Positions 1 to 5,788 of a stretch of DNA of 9,588 nucleotides are shown here, piece by piece. Below the pieces are notes generated by a model, which worked only from the letters and a program-made list of their open reading frames with translations, was not told where the DNA came from and ran no database searches. Each line of letters opens with the position of its first letter. The first letter of the stretch is position 1. The DNA lies in contig URSX01000064.1 of the NCBI GenBank assembly GCA_900550615.1, positions 1 through 9,588 on the forward strand, given 5' to 3'. This stretch comes from an uncultured Eubacteriales bacterium (GTDB lineage Bacteria; Bacillota; Clostridia; Oscillospirales; Oscillospiraceae). The position numbers and the translations under genes are program-made.

Positions 1-88
1 GCCAACTCATCGTACAGCGTGGTAAAGAGCATCCGTGCCAGGTGACCCAAAATCCATCTGTCCGTATTGGTCAGGTGGAACAGCGTAT

Positions 89-125
89 AAAAAAGATATC
101 CGCCCACAGGGGCGGATATCTTTTT
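89..125 (-). terminator. Rho-independent terminator of the three-gene hypothetical operon, probably bidirectional
   Basis: A perfect stem (GATATCCGCCC at 95-105 against GGGCGGATATC at 110-120) closes a 4-nt loop. It is flanked by an A run at 89-94 and a T run at 121-125, so a U tract follows the hairpin in both reading directions. It lies about 40 bp beyond the stop codon of the last minus-strand gene, where that operon should end. The symmetry would also let it stop transcripts arriving from the left edge. Confidence 0.85.
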
Positions 126-166
126 CGCCTGATTTGCGATTGTGTCCGGACTGCCGGAGAGGCGTT

Positions 167-562
167 TTACAGGATCAGCAAAAGGCCCAGGGCAATGAGC
201 AGCTCCTCGTCGGCGTTTTCCCGGAACAGCATGAACAGAAGCAGGAGCACCAGCAGGTCTCCGGCGTCCAGATCCCCCAGATGCAGCTTCTCCAAAATCC
301 GGTTCAGCAGATCCCGTTCCGGGCGCTGGGGAGAAGGCGGCTTTTGCCGCGTTTCTGCCGCCTCCGGTGCCGGGGAATGTAGCCCATTTGGTAGTCCGTT
401 TTGTAGCCCGTTTGGTAGTTTGGACGGTATCGGTTCCTGCGGATTACGCGGCCTGCTTGGCATAGCCTCCCGGGGCCTGCTTTCACCGCTGGAGGGAGGC
501 GACTCTCCCTGGGGCATCCGGGTGTAAACTCCGTTGTCGTTGCGGGTGTAGCGGTTATACAT
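167..562 (-). CDS. Hypothetical protein, 131 aa, proline-rich linker with hydrophobic C-terminus
   Basis: I do not recognise a named family. The protein has three visible parts. The N-terminus (1-18) is rich in Tyr, Arg and Asn. A low-complexity Pro/Ser/Glu linker follows (about 19-83) and contains three consecutive [PQ]NGL units at 50-61. The C-terminus (84-131) has an amphipathic start (RDLLNRILEKL) and two very Leu-rich hydrophobic stretches (about 102-113 and 121-131) separated by a charged segment. The hydrophobic stretches are short for classical transmembrane helices, so membrane association is possible but unproven. The ATG start has a GGGAGGG ribosome binding site and lies 8 bp inside the 3' end of the upstream gene, suggesting translational coupling. 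It is the last gene of a three-gene minus-strand cluster and is followed by the terminator at 89-125. Confidence 0.8.
   Translation of the reverse strand: MYNRYTRNDNGVYTRMPQGESPPSSGESRPREAMPSRPRNPQEPIPSKLPNGLQNGLPNGLHSPAPEAAETRQKPPSPQRPERDLLNRILEKLHLGDLDAGDLLVLLLLFMLFRENADEELLIALGLLLIL
379..426 (-). repeat. 12-bp tandem repeat coding for PNGL-type units
   Basis: Four successive 12-bp units start at 379, 391, 403 and 415, each beginning GTAG on the plus strand. The first and third differ at one base; the second is more diverged and the fourth strongly so. In the gene on the opposite strand they encode the [PQ]NGL repeats of the linker, so length changes would stay in frame. Confidence 0.7.
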
Positions 563-944
563 GGCCCGATCCCTCCCACTCAGTGAAGAATCGTTTTCCG
601 ACGGTGATGAGCCGGGCCAGCCGGGCCGCCCGCTCCACCTTGGCCTGCTTTTCCTCCTTCAGATATGGCTTCAAGGCGTTCAGAAGCTGCATGGAATGGC
701 TCTGGTCGGAGGAAAACGCCTGCAGCAGCGGCAGAAAACGGGCGATGGTCTGGGGGTCGATGCCGCCCAGTAAAGACCCGGGAGGTCCCGGAGGGGCTTG
801 CTTTTCCGGCTCCGGCGGCGGCTGGGCTGCGGCCTGAGGGCCGGAGCCCATGGCCCCGGAGAGCTGCTGGGCCAGCTGTACCACTTGGGCCATGCCGGCA
901 GGGTCTGACAGGAGGGAGTTGAGCTTGTCTTCCAGTTCCGACAT
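555..944 (-). CDS. Hypothetical protein, 129 aa, two-part with Pro/Ala-rich linker
   Basis: No named family recognised. The N-terminal helical part (1-30, MSELEDKLNSLLSDP then Gln/Val-rich) is joined by a Pro/Ala/Gly-rich linker (about 32-58) to a helical C-terminal part (about 60-118) with a charged stretch (LKEEKQAKVERAARLARL) that looks like an amphipathic basic helix. There is no signal peptide or membrane segment. I chose the ATG at 944 because GGAGG lies 7 nt upstream; a GTG two codons earlier would leave only 1 nt from the same ribosome binding site. It starts 15 bp after the upstream 83-residue gene ends and overlaps the downstream gene by 8 bp. The compact packing points to joint expression and perhaps a shared complex; that is inference. 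Confidence 0.8.
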   Translation of the reverse strand: MSELEDKLNSLLSDPAGMAQVVQLAQQLSGAMGSGPQAAAQPPPEPEKQAPPGPPGSLLGGIDPQTIARFLPLLQAFSSDQSHSMQLLNALKPYLKEEKQAKVERAARLARLITVGKRFFTEWEGSGHV

Positions 945-959
945 GGCCACACCTCCCGC

Positions 960-1211
960 TTAATTCCGCAGTTGGCTGCCCAGCCGGTCTACCAGCGCCG
1001 CCCCTTCCGGGGACTGCATGACCTTTTTCAGCATCCCCACCATCTGGGCGGTGCTGCCGCTGTCGGCGGCAGCGGTGGCCTGGTGCAGAGCGTTTCCGCC
1101 GTCTGACCCGATGAGCAGCTGCATCAGCTTCTGTCCATCCGGAGACTGCATGATGCGCTGCACCATCCCCGGATCATTTTTCACCTGCTGCAATACCTGC
1201 TGTATGTCCAC
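960..1211 (-). CDS. Hypothetical protein, 83 aa, with internally duplicated MQSP motif
   Basis: A small all-helical-looking protein of unknown function. It contains an internal duplication: RIMQSPDGQKLMQLL at residues 19-33 and KVMQSPEGAALVDRL at 63-77. The NDPGM segment at 12-16 followed by this pattern resembles the DP/STI1-type helical repeats of co-chaperones, but this is a resemblance by eye, not an assignment. The start is GTG; the ribosome binding site AAAGGA lies about 9 nt upstream. It heads the cluster of three small genes and is preceded by a 10-bp inverted repeat. A 76-bp gap separates it from the cytidylate-kinase-like gene, with no clear terminator, so read-through from upstream is possible. 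Confidence 0.8.
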   Translation of the reverse strand: MDIQQVLQQVKNDPGMVQRIMQSPDGQKLMQLLIGSDGGNALHQATAAADSGSTAQMVGMLKKVMQSPEGAALVDRLGSQLRN

Positions 1212-1223
1212 AAGGCATCATCC

Positions 1224-1264
1224 TTTCCGCTTCATTCATGGCAGTATATGACGGGAAGCGGAAA
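1224..1264 (-). promoter_or_regulatory. 10-bp perfect inverted repeat upstream of the three-gene operon
   Basis: TTTCCGCTTC at 1224-1233 is exactly the reverse complement of GAAGCGGAAA at 1255-1264, with a 21-bp spacer. In a minus-strand transcript the second arm runs into the ribosome binding site of the 83-residue gene. The spacer contains a minus-strand CATATACT/TATACT sequence (1250-1243) that could be a -10 element, though I see no good -35 for the housekeeping sigma factor. It could be an operator or a ribosome-binding-site-masking hairpin. Confidence 0.5.
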
Positions 1265-1287
1265 ATAGTACCTCGGACGGGGCGCGG

Positions 1288-1866
1288 TCAGAACAGCTGG
1301 GCCAGAATGTCCACGCACTTGTCGATGCCCAGAACACCGCTGTTGAGGGTGATGTGATAGTTCTGCGCGTGGCCCCACTTCATATCGGTATAGAAGCGGT
1401 GGTAGGCGGCGCGGCGCTTGTCCTTATCCCGCAGGCGCTGCTCCGGGGACTGCTCCCGCTCACCGTATACCTCTACAATGCGGTGGGCCCGGAAGTCCAT
1501 GTCGGCGTGGATGAAAACCTTGAGGCAGTCAGCCTTGTCCTGCAGAATGTAGTCGGCGCAGCGGCCCACGATGACGCAGGGGCCTTTTTCGGCAAGGGAG
1601 GTGATGATCTTATACTGGTGGGCCCAGAGGATATCCTCATTGGTGGGGCCGAACATCCGGTTGGAGAGGGCAGAGGAGAGGAACCCGCCGGGGGCATACT
1701 CCCCGGCTTCCTTCACATAGTCCGAGGCAAAGCCGGTTTCCTTTTCGATTTCCTGAATCAGCTCGGAATCATAGCAGGGGATACCCAGCTTTTCCGCCAC
1801 CTTCCGGCCAATGGTGCGGCCGCCGCTGCCAAACTCACGACTGATGGTAATGACTCTGTTTTTCAT
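1288..1866 (-). CDS. Cytidylate kinase-like family protein
   Basis: This 192-residue protein matches the cytidylate-kinase-like family (AAK6/Cytidylate_kin2 type) found widely in Clostridia. It opens with VITISREFGSGGRTIGR (5-21), a P-loop-like glycine-rich segment. VIVGRCADYIL at 98-108 is the second family signature, and an Arg-rich lid-like region (RLRDKDKRRAAYHRFY) lies at about 144-159. Family resemblance suggests a nucleoside monophosphate kinase fold in the cytosol, but the substrate is not established and it need not be the housekeeping Cmk. Its ATG overlaps the stop of the MATE gene as ATGA, so the two are almost certainly co-transcribed and coupled. The pairing suggests a job linked to the transported compound, which is inference. 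Confidence 0.88.
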   Translation of the reverse strand: MKNRVITISREFGSGGRTIGRKVAEKLGIPCYDSELIQEIEKETGFASDYVKEAGEYAPGGFLSSALSNRMFGPTNEDILWAHQYKIITSLAEKGPCVIVGRCADYILQDKADCLKVFIHADMDFRAHRIVEVYGEREQSPEQRLRDKDKRRAAYHRFYTDMKWGHAQNYHITLNSGVLGIDKCVDILAQLF

Positions 1867-3269
1867 AATTCTTGCGCTCCTTCCGCATTCAACTCACGAT
1901 AGGTTTTAACAATAATATATGCTGAGGCAATAAAAGTCAAGACGTCGGAGACCGGCATGGAGTAAAGAACACCGCTCAGGCCGAAAAACAGAGGCAGTAC
2001 CAGCGCAAAGCCTACGCCGAACACCACCTCCCGCAGCAGGGACAGCAGCGTGGAGGCCAGGGCCTTGCCCATGGCCTGCAGGAAAATAAAGCAGGCCTTA
2101 TTGACGCAGGCCAGCACCATCATGCACAGGTAGATGCGGAAGGCGCGGACGGCAAAATCCGTGTAGTAAACGCTCTCGTTGGCCGCGCCGAAGATGGCGA
2201 TGAGCTGACGGGGAAAGCCCTCGGCAAAGAGCAGGGCCACAGCCCCCACCAGGGACTCGGCGATCAGCAGGCGGGTGAAAAGGACACGCACCCGGGTGCG
2301 CTTTTCAGCGCCCATGTTATAGCCCGCGATGGGGATGCAGCCGGCGGCCATGCCCACGATGATGGAAATGACGATCTGGAAAAATTTCATCACGATGCCC
2401 ACCACGGCCACGGGGATCTGGGCGTACTGCTCCTGGGAGAAAACGGGATCCAGGGCGCCGTATTTGCGCAGCATGTTGTTGATGGCTGCCATGGCCGCCA
2501 CCAGGCTGATCTGGGAGAGAAAGCTGGTGACGCCCAGAGACAGCATCCGCCCGCAGATGGGGAGGGCCAGGGAGAAGTCACGGCCCCGGGGCTTGATGAT
2601 CTTCATGTGCGGCAGGTACCACACGGCCAGGAGAGCCGTGACTACCTGGCCAATGACTGTGGCCGCCGCCGCGCCCATCATGCCCCAACGAAATGTGAAG
2701 ATGAAAATGGGATCTAAGATGATATTGATGACGGCACCGGTCAGGGTGGTGACCATGGCGAAGCGGGGGCTGCCGTCAGCCCGGATAATGGGGTTCATAG
2801 CCTGGCCGAACATATAAAAGGGGAGACCCAGGGTGATGTAGAAAAAATACTCCTGACTGTGGTGGAAGGTCTCGGCGTTGACGGTGCCGCCGAAGAGGGC
2901 GATAATGCCATCAGCAAAAAGGAGGTATACCACCGTGAGCAGCAGACTGCCCGCCACTGACAGAACCACGGCGTTTCCCACGCTGTGCCGGGCGGCGTCC
3001 CGCTCCCCGCGGCCCAGAGACATGCTTACAAAGGCACAGCAGCCGTCGCCGATCATCACGGCCACGGCCAGGGCCACCACCGTCAGGGGGAAGACCACGG
3101 TGTTGGCGGCGTTGCCGTAGGAGCCCAGGTAGTCGGCGTTGGCGATGAAGATCTGGTCAACGATGTTATAAAGCGCTCCCACCAGCAGGGAGATGACGCA
3201 GGGGACGGCGTAGCGCCCCATGAGCTTGCCCACGGGCTCCGTGGCCAGAAATTGATTGTTTTCGTTCAT
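1863..3269 (-). CDS. MATE family efflux transporter
   Basis: A 468-residue integral membrane protein with about twelve hydrophobic segments, the usual length and topology of MATE (multidrug and toxic compound extrusion) antiporters, which use a Na+ or H+ gradient. Family hallmarks, counted from an ATG two codons upstream, are NPIIRADGSPRFAM at 161-174 and NIILDPIFIF at 184-193, with a second-half counterpart ending in a Leu-rich terminal helix. The substrate cannot be told from sequence. Two in-frame ATGs exist (3275 and 3269). The ribosome binding site AAAGGTG is too close to the first and well spaced for the second, so I start at 3269; the longer form has 470 residues. The gene overlaps the cytidylate-kinase-like gene by 4 bp. 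A MITE-like element ends about 18 bp upstream of the start. Confidence 0.93.
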   Translation of the reverse strand: MNENNQFLATEPVGKLMGRYAVPCVISLLVGALYNIVDQIFIANADYLGSYGNAANTVVFPLTVVALAVAVMIGDGCCAFVSMSLGRGERDAARHSVGNAVVLSVAGSLLLTVVYLLFADGIIALFGGTVNAETFHHSQEYFFYITLGLPFYMFGQAMNPIIRADGSPRFAMVTTLTGAVINIILDPIFIFTFRWGMMGAAAATVIGQVVTALLAVWYLPHMKIIKPRGRDFSLALPICGRMLSLGVTSFLSQISLVAAMAAINNMLRKYGALDPVFSQEQYAQIPVAVVGIVMKFFQIVISIIVGMAAGCIPIAGYNMGAEKRTRVRVLFTRLLIAESLVGAVALLFAEGFPRQLIAIFGAANESVYYTDFAVRAFRIYLCMMVLACVNKACFIFLQAMGKALASTLLSLLREVVFGVGFALVLPLFFGLSGVLYSMPVSDVLTFIASAYIIVKTYRELNAEGAQEL

Positions 3270-3286
3270 AATCATTCACCTTTCTT

Positions 3287-3563
3287 TACCATCGATTGAC
3301 AAGGGCAGACATGGTTTTGACGGGCAGAAATGCGCCCATACCGCGTCAAGCACCTTGGAAATACAGCAAGTATTCCCTGCGGGTCTTTTCTTGTCTGGAC
3401 ACATTTCTGCGCGGCAAAACTGCTTCCCACCTGCCAGCGATGGATTTCCGAGCGATTTTTGGCTTTTGATCCGCAGGCGGGCTGGCGCCCGCCAAGGTGA
3501 GAAGGGCAAAAAGCGCCGCAAAGGCGCGCTGGCAGGCGTGTTTGCCCTTGTTAATCGATGGTA
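3287..3563. mobile_element. MITE-like element with 23-bp terminal inverted repeats
   Basis: The left end (3289-3311, CCATCGATTGACAAGGGC...) and the reverse complement of the right end (3539-3561) agree at 21 of 23 bases. Both ends are bordered by the dinucleotide TA (3287-3288 and 3562-3563), as expected for a TA target duplication of the IS630/Tc1-mariner type. The interior, about 227 bp, has no credible gene but has further inverted pairs: CACCTTGG (3351-3358) with CCAAGGTG (3492-3499), and CCTGCCAGCG (3430-3439) with CGCTGGCAGG (3527-3536). The size, ends and lack of a transposase fit a non-autonomous miniature element. It sits just upstream of the MATE ribosome binding site. Copy number in the genome is unknown. 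Confidence 0.65.
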
Positions 3564-3630
3564 CCATCAGTTGACAACCGATGGCCCAAAAATAAATGCG
3601 CAAGGCCAGAGAATATCTGGACTTACGCAT
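3564..3630. repeat. Two imperfect palindromes adjoining the MITE-like element
   Basis: At 3564-3584 a 21-bp imperfect palindrome (CCATC, GTTG, CAAC, GATGG arms) begins directly after the TA that closes the MITE-like element. Its first 15 bases match the element's left end at 13 positions, so it may be the remnant end of a second copy. At 3594-3630 AATGCG and CCAGA arms pair with TCTGG and CGCATT to give a long hairpin with one wobble and one mismatch; on the minus strand it is followed by TTTATTTTT. Confidence 0.55.
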
Positions 3631-3656
3631 TGCTGCAGCGCGATGGTTCTGTATAT

Positions 3657-3698
3657 AAAAAATGGGCGTTCCTGCAACCGGATTTACGCAGAAACGCC
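3657..3698 (-). terminator. Terminator-like hairpin in the MATE leader
   Basis: Read on the minus strand, GGCGTTTCTGC pairs with GCAGGAACGCC (11 pairs including one U-G), loop of 12 nt, followed by CA and six T. It lies within about 10 nt of the expected start of transcripts from the minus-strand promoter at 3714-3742. It could end a very short RNA or act as an attenuator ahead of the MATE gene. Function is not shown. Confidence 0.5.
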
Positions 3699-3713
3699 AC
3701 TCGTTGTGTGCCT

Positions 3714-3742
3714 ATTATAGCGGAGAAAAAAGAAAATTTCAA
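3714..3742 (-). promoter_or_regulatory. Minus-strand sigma-A-type promoter, probably for MATE
   Basis: On the minus strand TTGAAA (3742-3737) and a perfect TATAAT (3719-3714) are separated by exactly 17 bp. It points towards the MATE gene, giving a leader of roughly 440 nt that runs through the hairpins and the MITE-like element. The -35 hexamer lies inside the 3' arm of the nth terminator hairpin. Confidence 0.7.
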
Positions 3743-3759
3743 ATGTTTTTGAGAAATTT
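3725..3759 (-). terminator. AT-rich intrinsic terminator of nth
   Basis: Twelve bases past the nth stop codon, on the minus strand, AAATTTCTCAAA (3759-3748) can pair with TTTGAAATTT (3743-3734) with a 2-nt bulge and a 4-nt loop, followed by TCTTTTTTC. The stem is A/T-rich and so weak, but position and T tract fit a terminator. Confidence 0.5.
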
Positions 3760-3770
3760 ATCGGCGGAGG

Positions 3771-4409
3771 TCAATCGGATGCCCGGCCCATATCGCACAG
3801 AGGGCGGAGGGTGCAGCTTTCACAATGGGGGGTGCGGGCGGTACACACAGCCCGGCCATGGAGCACCATCCGGTGGCAGAAATCGCTGGACTTTTCCGGG
3901 GGCAGGCAGGCGCGGAGCTGCTTTTCCACCCGCAGGGGATCCTTGCTGCCGTCGGTGAGCCCCAGGCGGCCGGTGATGCGGATGCAGTGGGTATCGCAGA
4001 CGTAGCCCTCCTGGCCGTAGATGTCGCCCAGGATCAGGTTGGCGGTCTTGCGGCCTACACCGGGCAGGCGCAGGAGATCATCCATATTATCCGGGACTCT
4101 GCCGCCAAAGTCGGAAAGAAGCATTTGAGCGCAGGCCACCAGATCGTGGGCCTTGGCCCGCCAGAAGCCGCAGGAATGGACATACTCGCCCACCTCCTCC
4201 TCGCTGGCCCCGGCAAAGGACTCCAGCGTGGGGAAACGGGCGAAAAGGGCCGGGGTCACCTGGTTCACCCGGGCATCGGTACACTGAGCGGACAGGCGCA
4301 CGGCAAAGAGCAGCTCATAGTCCTTTTTATATTCCAGGGAGCACAGTGCATCCGGATACAGGCGCTCCAGCTCCGCGATGATGGCGGCTACTTCGGCAGA
4401 ATTCTTCAA
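3771..4409 (-). CDS. nth: Endonuclease III (DNA glycosylase / AP lyase)
   Basis: A base-excision repair enzyme that removes oxidised pyrimidines and nicks the abasic site. At 212 residues it is full length for the family. The helix-hairpin-helix LPGVGRKTANLIL at 115-127 carries the catalytic Lys121, VCDTHCIRI supplies the catalytic Asp139, and the C-terminus has the [4Fe-4S] ligands Cys189, Cys196, Cys199 and Cys205 in the correct C-x6-C-x2-C-x5-C spacing. The start is TTG: AGAGGTG lies 7 nt upstream, and the in-frame codon two positions before it is followed by no earlier start because a TGA interrupts the frame just upstream. It is transcribed divergently from rarA, from a promoter sharing a -35 with rarA, and appears monocistronic because of the downstream terminator. 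Confidence 0.96.
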   Translation of the reverse strand: MKNSAEVAAIIAELERLYPDALCSLEYKKDYELLFAVRLSAQCTDARVNQVTPALFARFPTLESFAGASEEEVGEYVHSCGFWRAKAHDLVACAQMLLSDFGGRVPDNMDDLLRLPGVGRKTANLILGDIYGQEGYVCDTHCIRITGRLGLTDGSKDPLRVEKQLRACLPPEKSSDFCHRMVLHGRAVCTARTPHCESCTLRPLCDMGRASD

Positions 4410-4431
4410 AATACATCACCTCTTGAGGGGT

Positions 4432-4483
4432 ATTATAAACGCTGCGAAAGAAAATTGCAATTCCCGGAAAACTATGATACAAT
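4432..4483. promoter_or_regulatory. Divergent nth/rarA promoters sharing one palindromic -35
   Basis: The hexamer TTGCAA at 4455-4460 is its own reverse complement. Rightwards, a 17-bp spacer leads to TACAAT at 4478-4483 (rarA). Leftwards, a 17-bp spacer leads to a perfect TATAAT read on the minus strand (4437-4432, nth). Both -10s are therefore at the same distance from a common -35. The predicted leaders are short: about 16 nt for nth and about 25 nt for rarA. Confidence 0.75.
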
Positions 4484-4514
4484 AATAAAATCTTATGAGG
4501 AGGGGAGGAGCTGT

Positions 4515-5786
4515 ATGGAGACGAAGCCGCTGGCTGATGCCATCCGCCCGCGGACGCTGGACGAGGTGGCGGGACAAAAGCATCTTTTGGGCCAGGGAGC
4601 CATGCTTCGGCGGATCATCGAGAGCGGAACGGCCACGAATCTGATCTTCTACGGCCCCTCCGGCACGGGCAAGACCACGGTGGCGGGTATCATCGCCAAG
4701 CAGACCAACAAGACCCTGTATCATCTCAACGCCACCACGGCCTCTTTGCAGGACGTGAAGGATATTATGGCGGACGTGGGCACCATGCTGGCGCCTAACG
4801 GCGCGCTGCTGTATCTGGACGAGATACAGTATTTCAACAAGAAGCAGCAGCAGAGCCTGCTGGAGTATATGGAGAACGGCAAGATCACGCTCGTCGCCTC
4901 CACTACGGAGAACCCGTATTTTTATGTGTACAACGCCCTGCTCTCCCGAAGCACAGTGTTTGAGTTCAAGGCCCTGACGGCGGAGGAGACAGTGCCGGCG
5001 GTTCTGCGGGCCCTGGGGATCGTGCAGGAGCAGAGCGCCCTGCCGCTGTCCTGGGAAGAGGGGGTGGCGGAGGCCATCGCCAAGGGCTGCGGCGGCGACG
5101 TGCGTAAGGCCGTCAACGCTGTGGAGCTTTTATACCGGGCGGCTCGGCCGGAAGACGGGGCGCTGCGGCTGAAAAAAGAGGACGCGGCACAGCTGGCCCA
5201 GCACAGCGCCATGCGCTATGACCGGGAGGGGGACAACCACTACGACCTGCTCTCGGCCCTGCAGAAGTCCATCCGGGGCTCCGACCCGGACGCGGCGGTG
5301 TACTATCTGGGCAGGCTCCTGGTGGCGGGTGACCTGCTGTCCCCGTGCAGGCGGCTGCTGGTCATCGCGGCGGAGGACATCGGCCTTGCCTATCCTCAGG
5401 CCATGGCCATCACCAAAGCCTGCGTGGACGCGGCGGTGCAGCTGGGCCTGCCGGAGGCGCGGCTTCCCCTGGCGGAGGCGGCGGTGCTGCTGGCCACGGC
5501 ACCTAAGTCCAATTCTGCCCACAACGCCATCATTGCCGCCATGCAGGACATCGAAGGCGGACAGGTGGGGGATATTCCCCGACACCTGAAAAACGTACAC
5601 GCTGACAGCGCCGGCAGCGAAAAGCCGGAGGCGTATAAGTATCCGCATATATATCCCAAGCACTACGTAAAGCAAAGATACCTGCCGGAGAGTATGGGGA
5701 ACACCACCTACTATGAGTACGCCGACAACAAGACCGAGCAGGCGGCCAAGCATTACTGGGACCTGATCAAAGGCGGGGGAGAGTGA
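4515..5786 (+). CDS. rarA: RarA/MgsA AAA+ ATPase (replication-associated recombination protein A)
   Basis: A clamp-loader-like AAA+ protein of the RarA/MgsA/WRNIP1 family that acts at stalled replication forks. At 423 residues it is full length. The Walker A motif GPSGTGKT is at 47-54, Walker B LLYLDEIQ at 98-105 (Asp102, Glu103), the sensor-1 region ASTTENPYF at 128-136, and the arginine-finger segment LLSRS at 142-146. The C-terminal half carries the family signatures SIRGSDPDAAVYYL and AAEDIGLAYPQA, and ends with the tetramerisation-type region containing PHIYP. The ATG is preceded by GGGGAGGAG with 6-nt spacing. It is first in a plus-strand series with DUF951, a membrane micropeptide gene, deoC and deoD. 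It shares a promoter region with nth, another DNA maintenance gene. Confidence 0.96.
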   Translation: METKPLADAIRPRTLDEVAGQKHLLGQGAMLRRIIESGTATNLIFYGPSGTGKTTVAGIIAKQTNKTLYHLNATTASLQDVKDIMADVGTMLAPNGALLYLDEIQYFNKKQQQSLLEYMENGKITLVASTTENPYFYVYNALLSRSTVFEFKALTAEETVPAVLRALGIVQEQSALPLSWEEGVAEAIAKGCGGDVRKAVNAVELLYRAARPEDGALRLKKEDAAQLAQHSAMRYDREGDNHYDLLSALQKSIRGSDPDAAVYYLGRLLVAGDLLSPCRRLLVIAAEDIGLAYPQAMAITKACVDAAVQLGLPEARLPLAEAAVLLATAPKSNSAHNAIIAAMQDIEGGQVGDIPRHLKNVHADSAGSEKPEAYKYPHIYPKHYVKQRYLPESMGNTTYYEYADNKTEQAAKHYWDLIKGGGE

Positions 5787-5788
5787 AT

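Noticed and set aside
1..45. A possible 3' end of a plus-strand gene (15 codons ending in TGA at 43-45) ahead of the bidirectional terminator.
   Set aside because: Too short to judge coding character, and the minus strand over the same bases is also open. No family can be recognised, so it is not listed as a gene.
3571..3598. Plus-strand TTGACA, 16-bp gap, TAAATG in the palindrome next to the MITE-like element, considered as an outward promoter.
   Set aside because: The -35 follows from the repeat sequence itself, the -10 is poor, and it would only read antisense into nth.
3346..3630. A 94-codon minus-strand frame spanning the MITE-like element and the neighbouring hairpin.
   Set aside because: No ribosome binding site, its start lies in a hairpin arm, and it runs through terminal inverted repeats. 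It is more likely a by-product of a repeat than a gene, though many annotated copies might exist.
3287..3700. CRISPR array, because of several repeated and palindromic segments.
   Set aside because: Repeats are not regularly spaced, differ from one another, and no cas gene is nearby.
3825..4514. Upstream extension of the rarA frame antisense to nth, giving a 653-residue frame.
   Set aside because: The homologous protein starts at 4515 with a good ribosome binding site and promoter; the extension is the complement of the well-supported nth gene.
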